The notes under the pieces were generated by a model. The model worked only from the letters and a program-made list of their open reading frames with translations. It was not told where the DNA came from and ran no database searches. Made by a program: the position numbers and the translations under genes. A DNA stretch of 64,000 bases from contig NZ_AP021872.1 of NCBI RefSeq assembly GCF_014218255.1, forward strand, positions 372,001 through 436,000, written 5' to 3'. Positions 28,621-37,235 of the stretch are shown one piece after another. Numbering within the stretch: position 1 is the first letter of the stretch; each line of letters starts with the position of its first letter. The DNA comes from Mycoavidus sp. B2-EB. Lineage in GTDB: Bacteria > Pseudomonadota > Gammaproteobacteria > Burkholderiales > Burkholderiaceae.

Positions 28621-29632
28621 GGTAGATACTTGTCTGTTCCGTTTTAATTTTATTGAGCCATTTTGAGAGCGGTTCCAGTAAGTGAGTCCATAGCTTAGGG
28701 TAAACAATACCCTGCGCATCCCCACCATTATGTAAGACAGAGGCTTGCTGTAATATCAATAAATCATCAAGCGATTGCTTGGCGTGGATAAAATCCACGG
28801 GGAAAGGAATTTTTTCACGTTGCGTAAGCTTAACGTTCCAAGCCCGAATATAGGTGGCTAAATCGGCTGTTATGGCCTGCTGAAAGCAAGTTTCCAAACC
28901 TTGTTTCAGTAGCGCTTCAGTGAGTTGGCCACAATTCCACATACCAAAGTCAGCAGGGATTTTTTCTGGAATATGGGGCGGCGGCTTATAATCTGCTCGG
29001 CACCAGCGGGTGACAATCGCAAAACGGAGATGATGAGACTGACTATCCGCACTTCTATGCCAAATACGTGAATCAAATAGAATCGCATCTCCCGCCTGAA
29101 CCGGTAAATGGATAGAGTTTTTTCTCCACGCTGAGGATCGCGCAACCTTATCGATAAAATTAGGCTGCCAAAAATCAACGGCAGAGGCTATTTCGGCATG
29201 ATGGCTATAAGGTAAAAATTCCATCACGCCATCATTTTGCGTCACATCATGAAGTGCAAACCATAATGAAAACTCGTAAGGCTGATCGGGTGAATACGAA
29301 ATATCTTGATGACAAGGGACCGCTCGACTGGCATAAGCCGTTTTGCTAATGATATTTGTTTTTTTTAGCTCGACTTCTTGTCCCATAATTTCATTGAGTC
29401 TATTTTTTAGAAATACGTTCGCCCAAGTATGAATACTTTGCGTGACCGGTGAGGGATCCACCCAACGACTCACATTACTTAAATAGCGCTCTATATCGCA
29501 CCCCACTTCTCTCGCACAGTGATCAATCTGCTCAAAAATCTTCTGATAGATCGATTCTGCTTGATGACGAGGGCAAAGCCTTGGCACCACACTCACGCCT
29601 TTTTTTATAAAAGTTTCCTGTATGGTTTCCAT
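28607..29632 (-). CDS. Phytanoyl-CoA dioxygenase (PhyH) family Fe(II)/2-oxoglutarate oxygenase
   Basis: A 341-residue non-heme iron oxygenase. The metal triad is readable as H108xD110 in VPCHQDISYSPDQ and H192 in SRIWHRSADSQSHH, with Arg203 (HLRFAIVTRW) in place to bind 2-oxoglutarate. PhyH enzymes hydroxylate or halogenate small molecules and amino acids in natural-product pathways. Start ATG 29632, eight bases after the preceding gene, is preferred over in-frame starts up to 29737 inside that gene, although no clear ribosome site is seen. Substrate unknown; in this operon it may hydroxylate an amino-acid precursor. Confidence 0.82.
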   Translation of the reverse strand: METIQETFIKKGVSVVPRLCPRHQAESIYQKIFEQIDHCAREVGCDIERYLSNVSRWVDPSPVTQSIHTWANVFLKNRLNEIMGQEVELKKTNIISKTAYASRAVPCHQDISYSPDQPYEFSLWFALHDVTQNDGVMEFLPYSHHAEIASAVDFWQPNFIDKVARSSAWRKNSIHLPVQAGDAILFDSRIWHRSADSQSHHLRFAIVTRWCRADYKPPPHIPEKIPADFGMWNCGQLTEALLKQGLETCFQQAITADLATYIRAWNVKLTQREKIPFPVDFIHAKQSLDDLLILQQASVLHNGGDAQGIVYPKLWTHLLEPLSKWLNKIKTEQTSIYHDRP

Positions 29633-29640
29633 CAGATTGT

Positions 29641-31314
29641 TTAGGCCGCTGCTTGTACGATCAAGCATTGCATCCAGGGGGTAATTGAATGGGTTTCTAT
29701 TAATTGCAACGCGCTGTCTGATAAGAGATTCTTCCATTCACTTAAAAATCGCAATTTCCCCCCGCTTTCTACCAGCATATTTAAATCCAGCAGGCTGCCA
29801 TCTGGGCAGTCTTCCGCTAATAACATTTCGAAAATATAGATCTTGCCCTTTTCTAATAAAGCCCGCCGAGCATGAATGAGGATCTGAACCGCTTCCTGGT
29901 TAGACCAATAGTGCAATACCCGTGGCAATAGAATCGCGTCCGCTTTTTGTGGCCAGGCTTGCAGAATTGAATGCTCTTGTAAACTATAGCGTTGGGCTGT
30001 TTCCGGCGGGAGATTTAAATGCTTGAAAATATAACTCTCGCCAAAGAGGACGGCCTGCTGGTGGGGGTGGTTTTTCAAAAGCTGTTCTAGCCAAATTTTG
30101 GCCGCGCGGCCTACACCAATCAATTTTTGATGAAGTGACCAATCTTGAGGCGCCTGCCAGGCAGAAAAATCTTCCAGCGCATAGCCGTCAAGTGCTTGAT
30201 GATAATTGTGCAGCTGAGCATCGGAGGCCGTCACTTTAAAAGAGGGCAGGGGGATATCGTTGGAGCGCATCGCATCCGGTAACCGCCTCCATGCCTGAGC
30301 GTTAACATCCGACCACATACGCGCTGCCGCGGCCAGAAAACTGTGCTCTTGGGGGACTAGCCATTGGCCTTTAACGGTTAGATGCCAATGATTGCCTTCA
30401 AAATAAAGTAGATCTAATTCCCACAATGCACGCAATAAACGCTCAACTCGAGGCTTTGGCAGATTTGACATGCTGGCAATCCCTTCACTGGTGCCCGGCA
30501 AAAGGTTAAATATTTTGAGTTGCACAGCAGTGGCAAGGGTCTCAGTTCGCCAAAACCCCACCATATCGGCGGATAGTGTTTGCCATGAAAGTGGGGTCGC
30601 AGGACGCAACTGCGTAATTTTTTTACCGCTGGTATGGATGATTGCACGTTCGCCATTAGCGCTCTCAACTCTAGCGGCTCCGTTATAAAAAGGCTCAATC
30701 ATGGTATAACGTTGCGGATAGAGGGCCTTACCCTGTTTGGTGAGATGGAACCATCCGCGCTCATCTTGTGCACGCGCCAATCCCTTATGAAAAATATCTA
30801 AATCAAGAAACCAGTTCCCATGCAGTAAGCGTCCTTGCTCATCAATGTGCGTATGTAATCCTTTTTCATTACAAACCACCGCAATGCCATCCTTAAAATC
30901 GCCTGCATAGACATATTTCTGGGGATAGACGGCGTTGCCGTTTCGATCAATATGAAAATAAGCGTGCGTTTTATCTTTGACGGGGCATAAACCCTCCTGG
31001 AAATTACCACACCACTCGTATCGCGTTGGATAAAGCATTTCACCGTTTGGCGTAATGTGAAACCAACCTTGCGCATCTCTCACCGCCGCTAATCCATCAT
31101 AAAAACCAAAGGTTTCAATAAAACGATTTAGATAAACAGGATGTCCCTGCATATCAATATGAAAAGCACTGTGCTGATTTCGGGCCGGGGCTAGGCCAGG
31201 TTCATGATACTTTAGGACCTGAGAAAAGCGCTGCGAATATAACGGTTTACCTTCTAATACATGAAAAGTTTCGCACGGTGCAATGCTCGTTTCGCGCCAC
31301 TGTAGCGGATTCAT
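29641..31314 (-). CDS. WG-repeat / O-methyltransferase-fold fusion protein
   Basis: A 557-residue two-part protein. Residues ~1-235 hold about six WG-like repeats of ~34 residues (GLAAVRDAQGWFHITPNG, GLARAQDERGWFHLTKQG). Residues ~240-557 match the methyltransferase-2 family: a winged-helix dimerisation domain (RLLRALWELDLLYFEGNHW), then DAILLPRVLHYWSNQEAV and KIYIFEMLLAED. However, the glycine-rich SAM motif I expected as VxDVGGGxG reads AVLFGESYIF, so SAM binding may be lost or altered. Its ATG overlaps the radical SAM stop (ATGA). Role inferred as tailoring or scaffold protein in the cluster. Confidence 0.75.
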   Translation of the reverse strand: MNPLQWRETSIAPCETFHVLEGKPLYSQRFSQVLKYHEPGLAPARNQHSAFHIDMQGHPVYLNRFIETFGFYDGLAAVRDAQGWFHITPNGEMLYPTRYEWCGNFQEGLCPVKDKTHAYFHIDRNGNAVYPQKYVYAGDFKDGIAVVCNEKGLHTHIDEQGRLLHGNWFLDLDIFHKGLARAQDERGWFHLTKQGKALYPQRYTMIEPFYNGAARVESANGERAIIHTSGKKITQLRPATPLSWQTLSADMVGFWRTETLATAVQLKIFNLLPGTSEGIASMSNLPKPRVERLLRALWELDLLYFEGNHWHLTVKGQWLVPQEHSFLAAAARMWSDVNAQAWRRLPDAMRSNDIPLPSFKVTASDAQLHNYHQALDGYALEDFSAWQAPQDWSLHQKLIGVGRAAKIWLEQLLKNHPHQQAVLFGESYIFKHLNLPPETAQRYSLQEHSILQAWPQKADAILLPRVLHYWSNQEAVQILIHARRALLEKGKIYIFEMLLAEDCPDGSLLDLNMLVESGGKLRFLSEWKNLLSDSALQLIETHSITPWMQCLIVQAAA

Positions 31315-32402
31315 ACGGACGCCCTGACAATGGGAATTCCGATCGTGCTTGTCAGCATACTCGTTGTTTTTGCAACGTCGGATTTACGCATATTGCAGCT
31401 TTTACACACTGCATGTTGCATATAGTTGGTGGCAAGTGCTTTGTATGATTGACTATTCCAAACGTCATCTAATTTTTGATCCGCCAAACTACCAAAATCA
31501 CCTAATTTACGCCGGTCCTTATCAGGCGCGCAGCACGGGCTAAAGCGTCCGTCGGCTGCAACCCATGCTTCTTGTCCTAAGAAAGGACATTCTCCGCCAG
31601 GCAGTAAATCTTCCATAGCGTTTTCGGATAGTGCATAAATATTATCCAGTTGAATATTTTTACCATTAGGTAATAATTGGGAAGCAGCGACGGTTTGTGC
31701 TTGTGTAACGGCTTGATTCCAACGCACAATAGCCTGTGTATTCCGTCGCATCGATAAATCTTTAATTTCAGAAAAATGAGCCCATAAATGGTGCCCTTTA
31801 ATTCTATCAACGCCTAATTTAATCCCTAGTTGGACAATATCCGCTAATTCATGAAAATTAGTTTCAAGAAACGTTAACTGTAAGGTCACTCGGCAATAAT
31901 TTTCATGGGAAGAGGCATATTCATCTCGAAGCTGAATAAATTTCTGAAGATTATCCACGACCTTTTCCCATTTTGTACCCAGCATAATTTTTTCTTGAGT
32001 TTCTTTATTTGCACCATTCCAAGAAATTTTTACATCTGAAGTGACCGGAAGCAGTAAATTTGCCCATTTATTAACGCCTTTACGCGGGAATGTGCCATTC
32101 GTTGTAAGGTTTAATTTAAGATTATAATCATGACACAGATGAATAATATCTTCAAAATATGGATATATCAGTGGTTCGCCCATTGTAGATGGAATAATTT
32201 CACGTAAAGGCGTACCTTGTGCTTCAGCCAAAATTTTTTTAATTAGGTCAACCGACATACGCCGTTTCGGAAGACCTGCACTCTTTCTTTCATATTTTGT
32301 CGTACTGTATGGTGAATGATCTTCACACATGATGCAGGACAAATTGCAATCATCCGGGTTGGTATCAAAAGTAATACGCCATGGTCCAGGTAATTTATCC
32401 AT
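31311..32402 (-). CDS. Radical SAM protein with SPASM-type C-terminus
   Basis: A 363-residue radical SAM enzyme. C19, C23 and C26 in CNLSCIMC form the CxxxCxxC site for the 4Fe-4S cluster that cleaves SAM. TMGEPLIYP is the GGE-like motif and LNLTTNGTF the following strand. The C-terminal part has GECPFLGQEAW, RFSPCCAPD and VCKSCNMRK cysteines typical of SPASM/twitch domains holding auxiliary clusters. Excellent Shine-Dalgarno GGAGGGG before ATG 32402. SPASM enzymes modify peptides, sugars or small molecules; no precursor peptide gene was found nearby, so a small-molecule or glycosyl substrate is likelier. Confidence 0.85.
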   Translation of the reverse strand: MDKLPGPWRITFDTNPDDCNLSCIMCEDHSPYSTTKYERKSAGLPKRRMSVDLIKKILAEAQGTPLREIIPSTMGEPLIYPYFEDIIHLCHDYNLKLNLTTNGTFPRKGVNKWANLLLPVTSDVKISWNGANKETQEKIMLGTKWEKVVDNLQKFIQLRDEYASSHENYCRVTLQLTFLETNFHELADIVQLGIKLGVDRIKGHHLWAHFSEIKDLSMRRNTQAIVRWNQAVTQAQTVAASQLLPNGKNIQLDNIYALSENAMEDLLPGGECPFLGQEAWVAADGRFSPCCAPDKDRRKLGDFGSLADQKLDDVWNSQSYKALATNYMQHAVCKSCNMRKSDVAKTTSMLTSTIGIPIVRASV

Positions 32403-32450
32403 GTCGCCCCTCCTGTGCCAAATAGTTAAAAAAACTTAAATATCGTTGAA

Positions 32451-33752
32451 TTAATGAAGCAACTGCCGGTAAATGAATTCAATATCTTCTGTATGCCTAT
32501 CTAATGGTGGGATATTTCCATCTTTAGATTGCAGATATCCTCTTGCGCCTAATTTTTTTGAAAAATCAGGTTCATTCACTAACCGTTGCATTTGTTCAGC
32601 CAAACTATATGGATTACGATGCTCAAATAACAAGCCATTTTGTTCGTGCTGTATATATTCAGCCATACCACCTGCATCCGCAGTAATCACCGGAACTCTG
32701 ACCTGCAGTGCCTCATGAATGACAAGTGGAGAGTTTTCTACCCAGATAGAGGGGACGACAATACAGTCAACGTGGTTAAATACCTCTTGTACAATCTGTT
32801 CATTACGGTATTCAGAACGCCATTCTATGTTGTCTTGCTTGGCCTGATTTAATTCAGAAACAATAGCGTATAATCCATTTGTATTTTGAGGCCGTGGCCG
32901 CCCCCAAATAATTAGCTTACACTCTCCATCTAACAAACCAAAAGCTTGAATTAGATGTTGAATTCCCTTAGCTGGAATGTGTGTGCCAATATACCCAAAG
33001 GTAAATATTTTATCTGGAATACGGCAACGATTCTTTAAACGATGGCATGAGAAACCATAATCCAAATAAGTGACCTGGTCTTTTTCTAAGTTAAACTCAT
33101 TGGTAAAACGATCATATAAGTAATGAGAGGGGGCAATAAAACGATCTACATATTGGCTGATCTCTCGCATATGACGCATACGACGATTGACCCAGTCTGC
33201 CCAATAGGCAACGTCAGTTTCCTTTTCAGATACAGCCCCTGAAAAATAACCGGCATAACATCGCTGCGCACATTTCTGATCAACCTGTTCATTACATAGC
33301 GCCCATAATTCATCGTGCGGGGCAGGGTTGCGCTGAATAAATTGGCCACGTGGACACATTAACCAATAATCGTGCAAGGTATAAACAATCGGTATCTTCT
33401 GTTTGACAATCTCTAAAATCAAAGAGGTTGATAGATGGCTTAAATGACCAATATGAACAATATCAGGTCTAAATTCTAAAAGTAAATTATAAAAAATTTG
33501 ATCTACCTGTGGAATTTGGTAGCAATAACGGAATTTATCAGATGGAATATTAATAATATTTAATTTGATAGATGGGTTAAGCGTATCGGATGATACTCTT
33601 AACCTAAAATCTACAGCAAAAGAATTTTCTTCACGAGTAAAAACACAGACTTCATTTTTTTTTGATAAACCATGGCATAGCAGCTGGCTATACACTTCTG
33701 ACCCCGCATTATAGAGAGGTGGATATCCATGAATGACTTTTAAGATCTTCAT
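32451..33752 (-). CDS. Glycosyltransferase family 4
   Basis: A 433-residue GT-B glycosyltransferase. The N-terminal lobe starts MKILKVIHGYPPLYNAGSEV. The donor-binding lobe has FGYIGTHIPAKGIQHLIQAF and the family E-x7-E region (PSIWVENSPLVIHEAL). The middle has a cysteine-containing insert (ALCNEQVDQKCAQRCYAGYF), seen in some GT4 relatives. ATG 33752 overlaps the epimerase stop as ATGA, so it is preferred to ATG 33767. AT-rich compared with neighbouring housekeeping genes. Probably attaches a nucleotide-sugar-derived residue. Confidence 0.83.
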   Translation of the reverse strand: MKILKVIHGYPPLYNAGSEVYSQLLCHGLSKKNEVCVFTREENSFAVDFRLRVSSDTLNPSIKLNIINIPSDKFRYCYQIPQVDQIFYNLLLEFRPDIVHIGHLSHLSTSLILEIVKQKIPIVYTLHDYWLMCPRGQFIQRNPAPHDELWALCNEQVDQKCAQRCYAGYFSGAVSEKETDVAYWADWVNRRMRHMREISQYVDRFIAPSHYLYDRFTNEFNLEKDQVTYLDYGFSCHRLKNRCRIPDKIFTFGYIGTHIPAKGIQHLIQAFGLLDGECKLIIWGRPRPQNTNGLYAIVSELNQAKQDNIEWRSEYRNEQIVQEVFNHVDCIVVPSIWVENSPLVIHEALQVRVPVITADAGGMAEYIQHEQNGLLFEHRNPYSLAEQMQRLVNEPDFSKKLGARGYLQSKDGNIPPLDRHTEDIEFIYRQLLH

Positions 33753-34690
33753 CGCACTGAATAGCACTGATCGACTTCGTCTAATTCCGCTTCCTGCATA
33801 TATTGCTCAACCAATCTTGCAATCCCATCCTGAAGTGGTATTTTTGCTTTCCAATTTAATAAGCGATGCGCAAGCCTAGGGTTACCCAAAAAACTGGAAA
33901 CATCAAAGGTACGTGACGGAGCCTCCATATATTTCACTGAATAGTGACTGGCTCTCTTTGCCAGTTCTGCTACTTGCCATAAGGTTGTAGCGCGTCCGCT
34001 CGTAAAATGTATGGTGGGCAAATCCATGCAACCCTCTTGTAATTTTTTAATGATTTTGATCAAACCATCCACCACATCATCAATATGTGTAAAATCAAGG
34101 ATATTATCTTTTCCCTCAATCCGCATCACGCCACCTAATGCAGCTACGCGGCAAAAAGCTGGAATCACTCGATCAACATGATCATCGGCCGATCCATAGA
34201 CACTTGAAAAACGGACCGTCGCGGTCTGCAAGCCATGTTCCCGGTATTTTGATACTAAATTCTCGGCAAAGAGTTTGGAGCGTGCATAAATATTTAACGG
34301 CAATAAATCTGCATCCTCACTAACAGGTAACCGCGTTTGCTGACCGTAGACCTCACGACTACTCGCATAAACAATCCAGGGCTGATTAGATAAGTTTCTA
34401 ATGGTTTTAAGCATATTATCTGTGCTATTTACATTAATCTCCCAGCAAAGCTTTGGATTTCTTTCACCCCAAATGACCCTGGAAACGGCTGCCAGATGTA
34501 CGATACCTATACATTGAGCAGCTAACTCTTCAAATCGTTTAGAGTCACGTATATCTCCATACGCTTCATGATGAGTTGGATAGTCAATATCCATTCCAAC
34601 GACCTGTATTCCAAGTCTTTCTAAACAGCTCTTGAGAGCGTTACCAATGAGTCCCTTGGACCCAGTAATCAAAACTCGATTTTCGATCAT
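33749..34690 (-). CDS. NAD-dependent epimerase/dehydratase (extended SDR)
   Basis: A 313-residue extended SDR acting on a nucleotide sugar. It has the motif VLITGSKGLIGNAL (glycine-rich loop), an IVHLAAVSRV segment, a catalytic serine region YASSREVYG and YARSK, the YxxxK pair. First gene of the minus-strand operon, starting at ATG 34690 after GTGAGGCA. It probably supplies the sugar donor for the adjacent glycosyltransferase; exact sugar unknown (UDP-hexose 4-epimerase-like). Confidence 0.83.
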   Translation of the reverse strand: MIENRVLITGSKGLIGNALKSCLERLGIQVVGMDIDYPTHHEAYGDIRDSKRFEELAAQCIGIVHLAAVSRVIWGERNPKLCWEINVNSTDNMLKTIRNLSNQPWIVYASSREVYGQQTRLPVSEDADLLPLNIYARSKLFAENLVSKYREHGLQTATVRFSSVYGSADDHVDRVIPAFCRVAALGGVMRIEGKDNILDFTHIDDVVDGLIKIIKKLQEGCMDLPTIHFTSGRATTLWQVAELAKRASHYSVKYMEAPSRTFDVSSFLGNPRLAHRLLNWKAKIPLQDGIARLVEQYMQEAELDEVDQCYSVR

Positions 34691-35318
34691 TGCCTCACAC
34701 CCAAAAAATATTTCAAATATTTTCTGCTTAATTTATTACTTGCCACTTAGCTTTTTGTTCGGCTAAATTTTTCTTTTAATTTCTTATACACAGAGTTTGT
34801 GTATTCACTCTTAACGGCGAAACTCTCACAAACCACTGGTGAGCACACTGCTTTTAACTGGTGATATTAAAGTAGTTCATCTTCACTAATTGTCAAGGAC
34901 TGTTTTCATATTTAAACGTGGAGGCAAGCTAGCGAGTGAATGCTGAGCAAGCCTCGAAAGACGCCTGGTGAAGCGTCAATTTGTTGCCGATGAGCCGAAT
35001 CAGTGGTGGGTAGCGGATGCCACGTTTGTGCCGACTGGGGCTGGTTTTACCTATCCATTTTGAAAGGAAACATTCGCAAAAAAACCACATTCAGCCTGAT
35101 GACTCTCTACATGACTTAGGTGGTCTGGAGCTTTGCACAATGGATTCTGTTTTGCCTAGGGTTTAGGCCGACTTACACAATAATTTCACATCCATTTACT
35201 GTCTGCGAGAGAGAGGGGCAACTTCACCGTTAGACACAGCGTGAGTGCTGCATCTGGTAGATTCTGTTGTGCAATGACATGTCGAGATGTGATATGTTGT
35301 TAGCAAACAATATTACGT
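34691..35318. other. Intergenic promoter region between divergent transcripts
   Basis: About 0.63 kb. It must contain the promoter of the eight-gene minus-strand operon and that of the 502-residue gene. A short AT palindrome (AAATATTTGAAATATTT on the minus strand) lies about 20 bases upstream of the operon start. The centre carries an IS3-type orfB relic (34965-35063). No clear regulator operator could be assigned. Confidence 0.5.
34965..35063 (+). pseudogene. Decayed IS3-family transposase orfB fragment
   Basis: Reading from 34965: LVKRQFVADEPNQWWVADAT then FVPTGAGFTYPF and TGA. This is the start of the rve integrase core of IS3 OrfB proteins (LVKRxFxAxxPNQxWVADxTYV), including the first catalytic Asp. 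A further weak match, VVWSFAQ, follows at ~35130. No complete element remains. Confidence 0.7.
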
Positions 35319-35344
35319 TGGAGCCGTGTTCATGGTTGGCTCCA
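35319..35344 (+). promoter_or_regulatory. Leader hairpin upstream of the 502-residue gene
   Basis: Arms TGGAGCC (35319-35325) and GGCTCCA (35338-35344) form a perfect 7-bp stem with a 12-base loop. The stem contains both the GGAG that would serve the short leader ORF and its ATG region, so folding could control leader translation. Regulatory role inferred. Confidence 0.4.
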
Positions 35345-35382
35345 TGCCTAAAAATTTCCCCAAACCCTTGGAAGGACAATAA
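35332..35382 (+). CDS. Possible 16-codon leader peptide
   Basis: ATG 35332 has GGAG eight bases upstream and encodes MVGSMPKNFPKPLEGQ, stopping two bases before the ATG of the 502-residue gene. The 3' codons GAAGGA also serve as the downstream gene's ribosome binding site, so translation of the two would be coupled. It may equally be chance; there is no homology evidence. Confidence 0.35.
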   Translation: MVGSMPKNFPKPLEGQ

Positions 35383-35384
35383 CT

Positions 35385-36893
35385 ATGGTTACATTCGCAC
35401 TACCCCCAGCATCTCCTAGTTTAGCTCCATTGACAGTCCCTCTTTCTGCTCAAAATAGGCCTGAGCATTCACTTTCTGCTTACCATGCAAACCATAGCTC
35501 ATTAGGTAGCCTGCCGTCTTTGATGCCTTCCGCATCGAACAAAACTCAGACCTCATCCGTCAACGCTAGCGACGCTACATTTGTTGAGACAATTTACACA
35601 GAATATAAGAAGGAATTGAGCTATCTTGCAGATCTCGATGCTCATGTAACCAATGACGGTGCCAATGAAGGTAATAAAGACGCTACGCTAAGTATCGACG
35701 GGCAGGTATTGCCATCCCAGCAACTTGAGGGCCACTCGTATCCAGAATTAAATCGTAGTATTCAAAGTTTACGTGTCTTAGACTGGGTTATCCGCGGTAA
35801 TGACGATGCCTATAAGGAGTTTATTGGTTCTCAGAATGAACTGAAACTGTCGCGGGAAAGCTTTCAGAAACTTCACGATTTTTATCAAAACCTTGAAACC
35901 GTTTATAACGGCAAACATAGGTGGGAACCTGGTGTCTTACGGCGCACTCTAGAAGTTGCACTGGTGATGGGCGATCTTGGAAAATCGACCAAGCTGCGCG
36001 ACGAACTTCGCCGCTACGAAATTACAGCTGTTGACCACGACGATTTTTATGCGCAGTTAATGGAGTCAGATTCAGCCCTGAAAACCCTTCCGAGCTTTCA
36101 AGCATTGCCTAAGCCAGCACAAGAATTGCTTAAAAAGACAGCGGATCTCGCTCATTTCGGCCATATTACTCACCTGGAAGGAGGGGCTCGGATGTTTGCT
36201 GGTATAAAAGACGAGCGACTTAAAAATGAACCAGAAGCGTTTGATTTTGCGTGGCTTGTCCATCTGTGTGATGTGGCAGGCGCACTCGGCCATAAATTTG
36301 CGCTGGGTTCAAAGGTGCTTAACCAAGCGACGTTCGAGAATATGCAGCTTACCTATGACGCATGCAAGCTTTTAAAGGATCAGAACGGGCGGGCTGCGAT
36401 TAACTATATTGTGGATACTCGCAGTAAATGGTTGAAAATTAAGGATAATGATCCGGATCGTGAAGTGCTGGCGCGCTTAAGTGCGATGCTGCGTGTGACA
36501 CCCTTAGATGTAGAGAAAGGGAAGCGGTTGGTGGATGCTTATAACTTACTGCCGGATGAGCTAAAAAATCAGGTCCGCAAGGAATTGAGTATTGCGGCGG
36601 CAGATCGCCTACCCCTCACGCCAACCTATGTCCCAGCAATGCTCGTTAATGCTGTTGGTCAGAAGACGGGGGAGGCTTTGCGAAGTGCATTAGAAACAAG
36701 CCTAACTCTCCTTTGCAACTCTCTATCTCTATACCGGAAAGGTATCGAGGATGGCTCTATCTCGCGGGATATTCGGCTTGAGTTTAACCATCTTGCCGGT
36801 CTTGTCAGCACGGGTGGAAAACTGGACGCAAATCAGCTCTCAGTTAATCCCAAAAACGGACAAGCTTATATCAAGCTAAAACATCCAAGCTAA
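35385..36893 (+). CDS. Unknown 502-residue protein, possible effector with degenerate HD-like core
   Basis: I do not recognise the family. The first ~60 residues are Ser/Pro/Ala/Thr-rich and lack a Sec signal (MVTFALPPASPSLAPLTVPL), a composition often seen in type III secretion signals. The rest is mostly helical and charged. Central segments ALVMGDLGKS, FGHITHLEGGARM and LVHLCDVAGALGHK resemble the spacing of an HD phosphohydrolase, but the first His-Asp pair reads Gly-Asp. Strong ribosome site GGAAGGA before ATG 35385. Isolated between an IS relic and tRNA-Asn. Effector function is inference only. Confidence 0.6.
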   Translation: MVTFALPPASPSLAPLTVPLSAQNRPEHSLSAYHANHSSLGSLPSLMPSASNKTQTSSVNASDATFVETIYTEYKKELSYLADLDAHVTNDGANEGNKDATLSIDGQVLPSQQLEGHSYPELNRSIQSLRVLDWVIRGNDDAYKEFIGSQNELKLSRESFQKLHDFYQNLETVYNGKHRWEPGVLRRTLEVALVMGDLGKSTKLRDELRRYEITAVDHDDFYAQLMESDSALKTLPSFQALPKPAQELLKKTADLAHFGHITHLEGGARMFAGIKDERLKNEPEAFDFAWLVHLCDVAGALGHKFALGSKVLNQATFENMQLTYDACKLLKDQNGRAAINYIVDTRSKWLKIKDNDPDREVLARLSAMLRVTPLDVEKGKRLVDAYNLLPDELKNQVRKELSIAAADRLPLTPTYVPAMLVNAVGQKTGEALRSALETSLTLLCNSLSLYRKGIEDGSISRDIRLEFNHLAGLVSTGGKLDANQLSVNPKNGQAYIKLKHPS

Positions 36894-37016
36894 AAACTTT
36901 TCTCTTTCGTTTTCTATGCCTCGGGCGTTGAGTGCGCTTCCGAGGTAAATAGAGGGCCGTCTTACGGAGTAGCGTTATCCAAAAAACTGATCCTACCTCC
37001 AAATTGCGGAGCAAAT

Positions 37017-37049
37017 AAAAAAGGCTCGCATCGCTGCAAGCCTTTTAAA
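37017..37049 (-). terminator. Intrinsic terminator after tRNA-Asn
   Basis: On the minus strand AAAGGCTTGCA pairs with TGCGAGCCTTT around GCGA, followed by T residues. It lies four bases beyond the tRNA-Asn 3' end, the expected place for its terminator. Confidence 0.8.
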
Positions 37050-37052
37050 ATC

Positions 37053-37128
37053 TGGCTCCCCGACCAGGGCTCGAACCTGGGACCTGCGGATTAACAGTCC
37101 GTCGCTCTACCGACTGAGCTATCGGGGA
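37053..37128 (-). tRNA. tRNA-Asn (anticodon GTT)
   Basis: A 76-base gene on the minus strand. Acceptor TCCCCGA pairs with TCGGGGA, D-arm GCTC..GAGC, anticodon arm with GTT (complement at 37093-37095), T-arm GGTTCGAGCC, encoded CCA at the 3' end. The full cloverleaf can be drawn by eye. Confidence 0.97.
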
Positions 37129-37235
37129 AAAGAACCCGCTATTCTATTGATGGGTTCAGAAATTGTCAACAAAAATCCTGTGCTTGTGCGTAAGCGTAAT
37201 CCATAGCCGAGTGCTTTGCGTTACGCCAGCACACC

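Noticed and set aside
34691-35384. Possible RiPP precursor gene upstream of the radical SAM operon
   Set aside because: Searching both strands by eye I found only IS3 orfB relic sequence and no short ORF with a ribosome site plus leader/core character on the operon strand.
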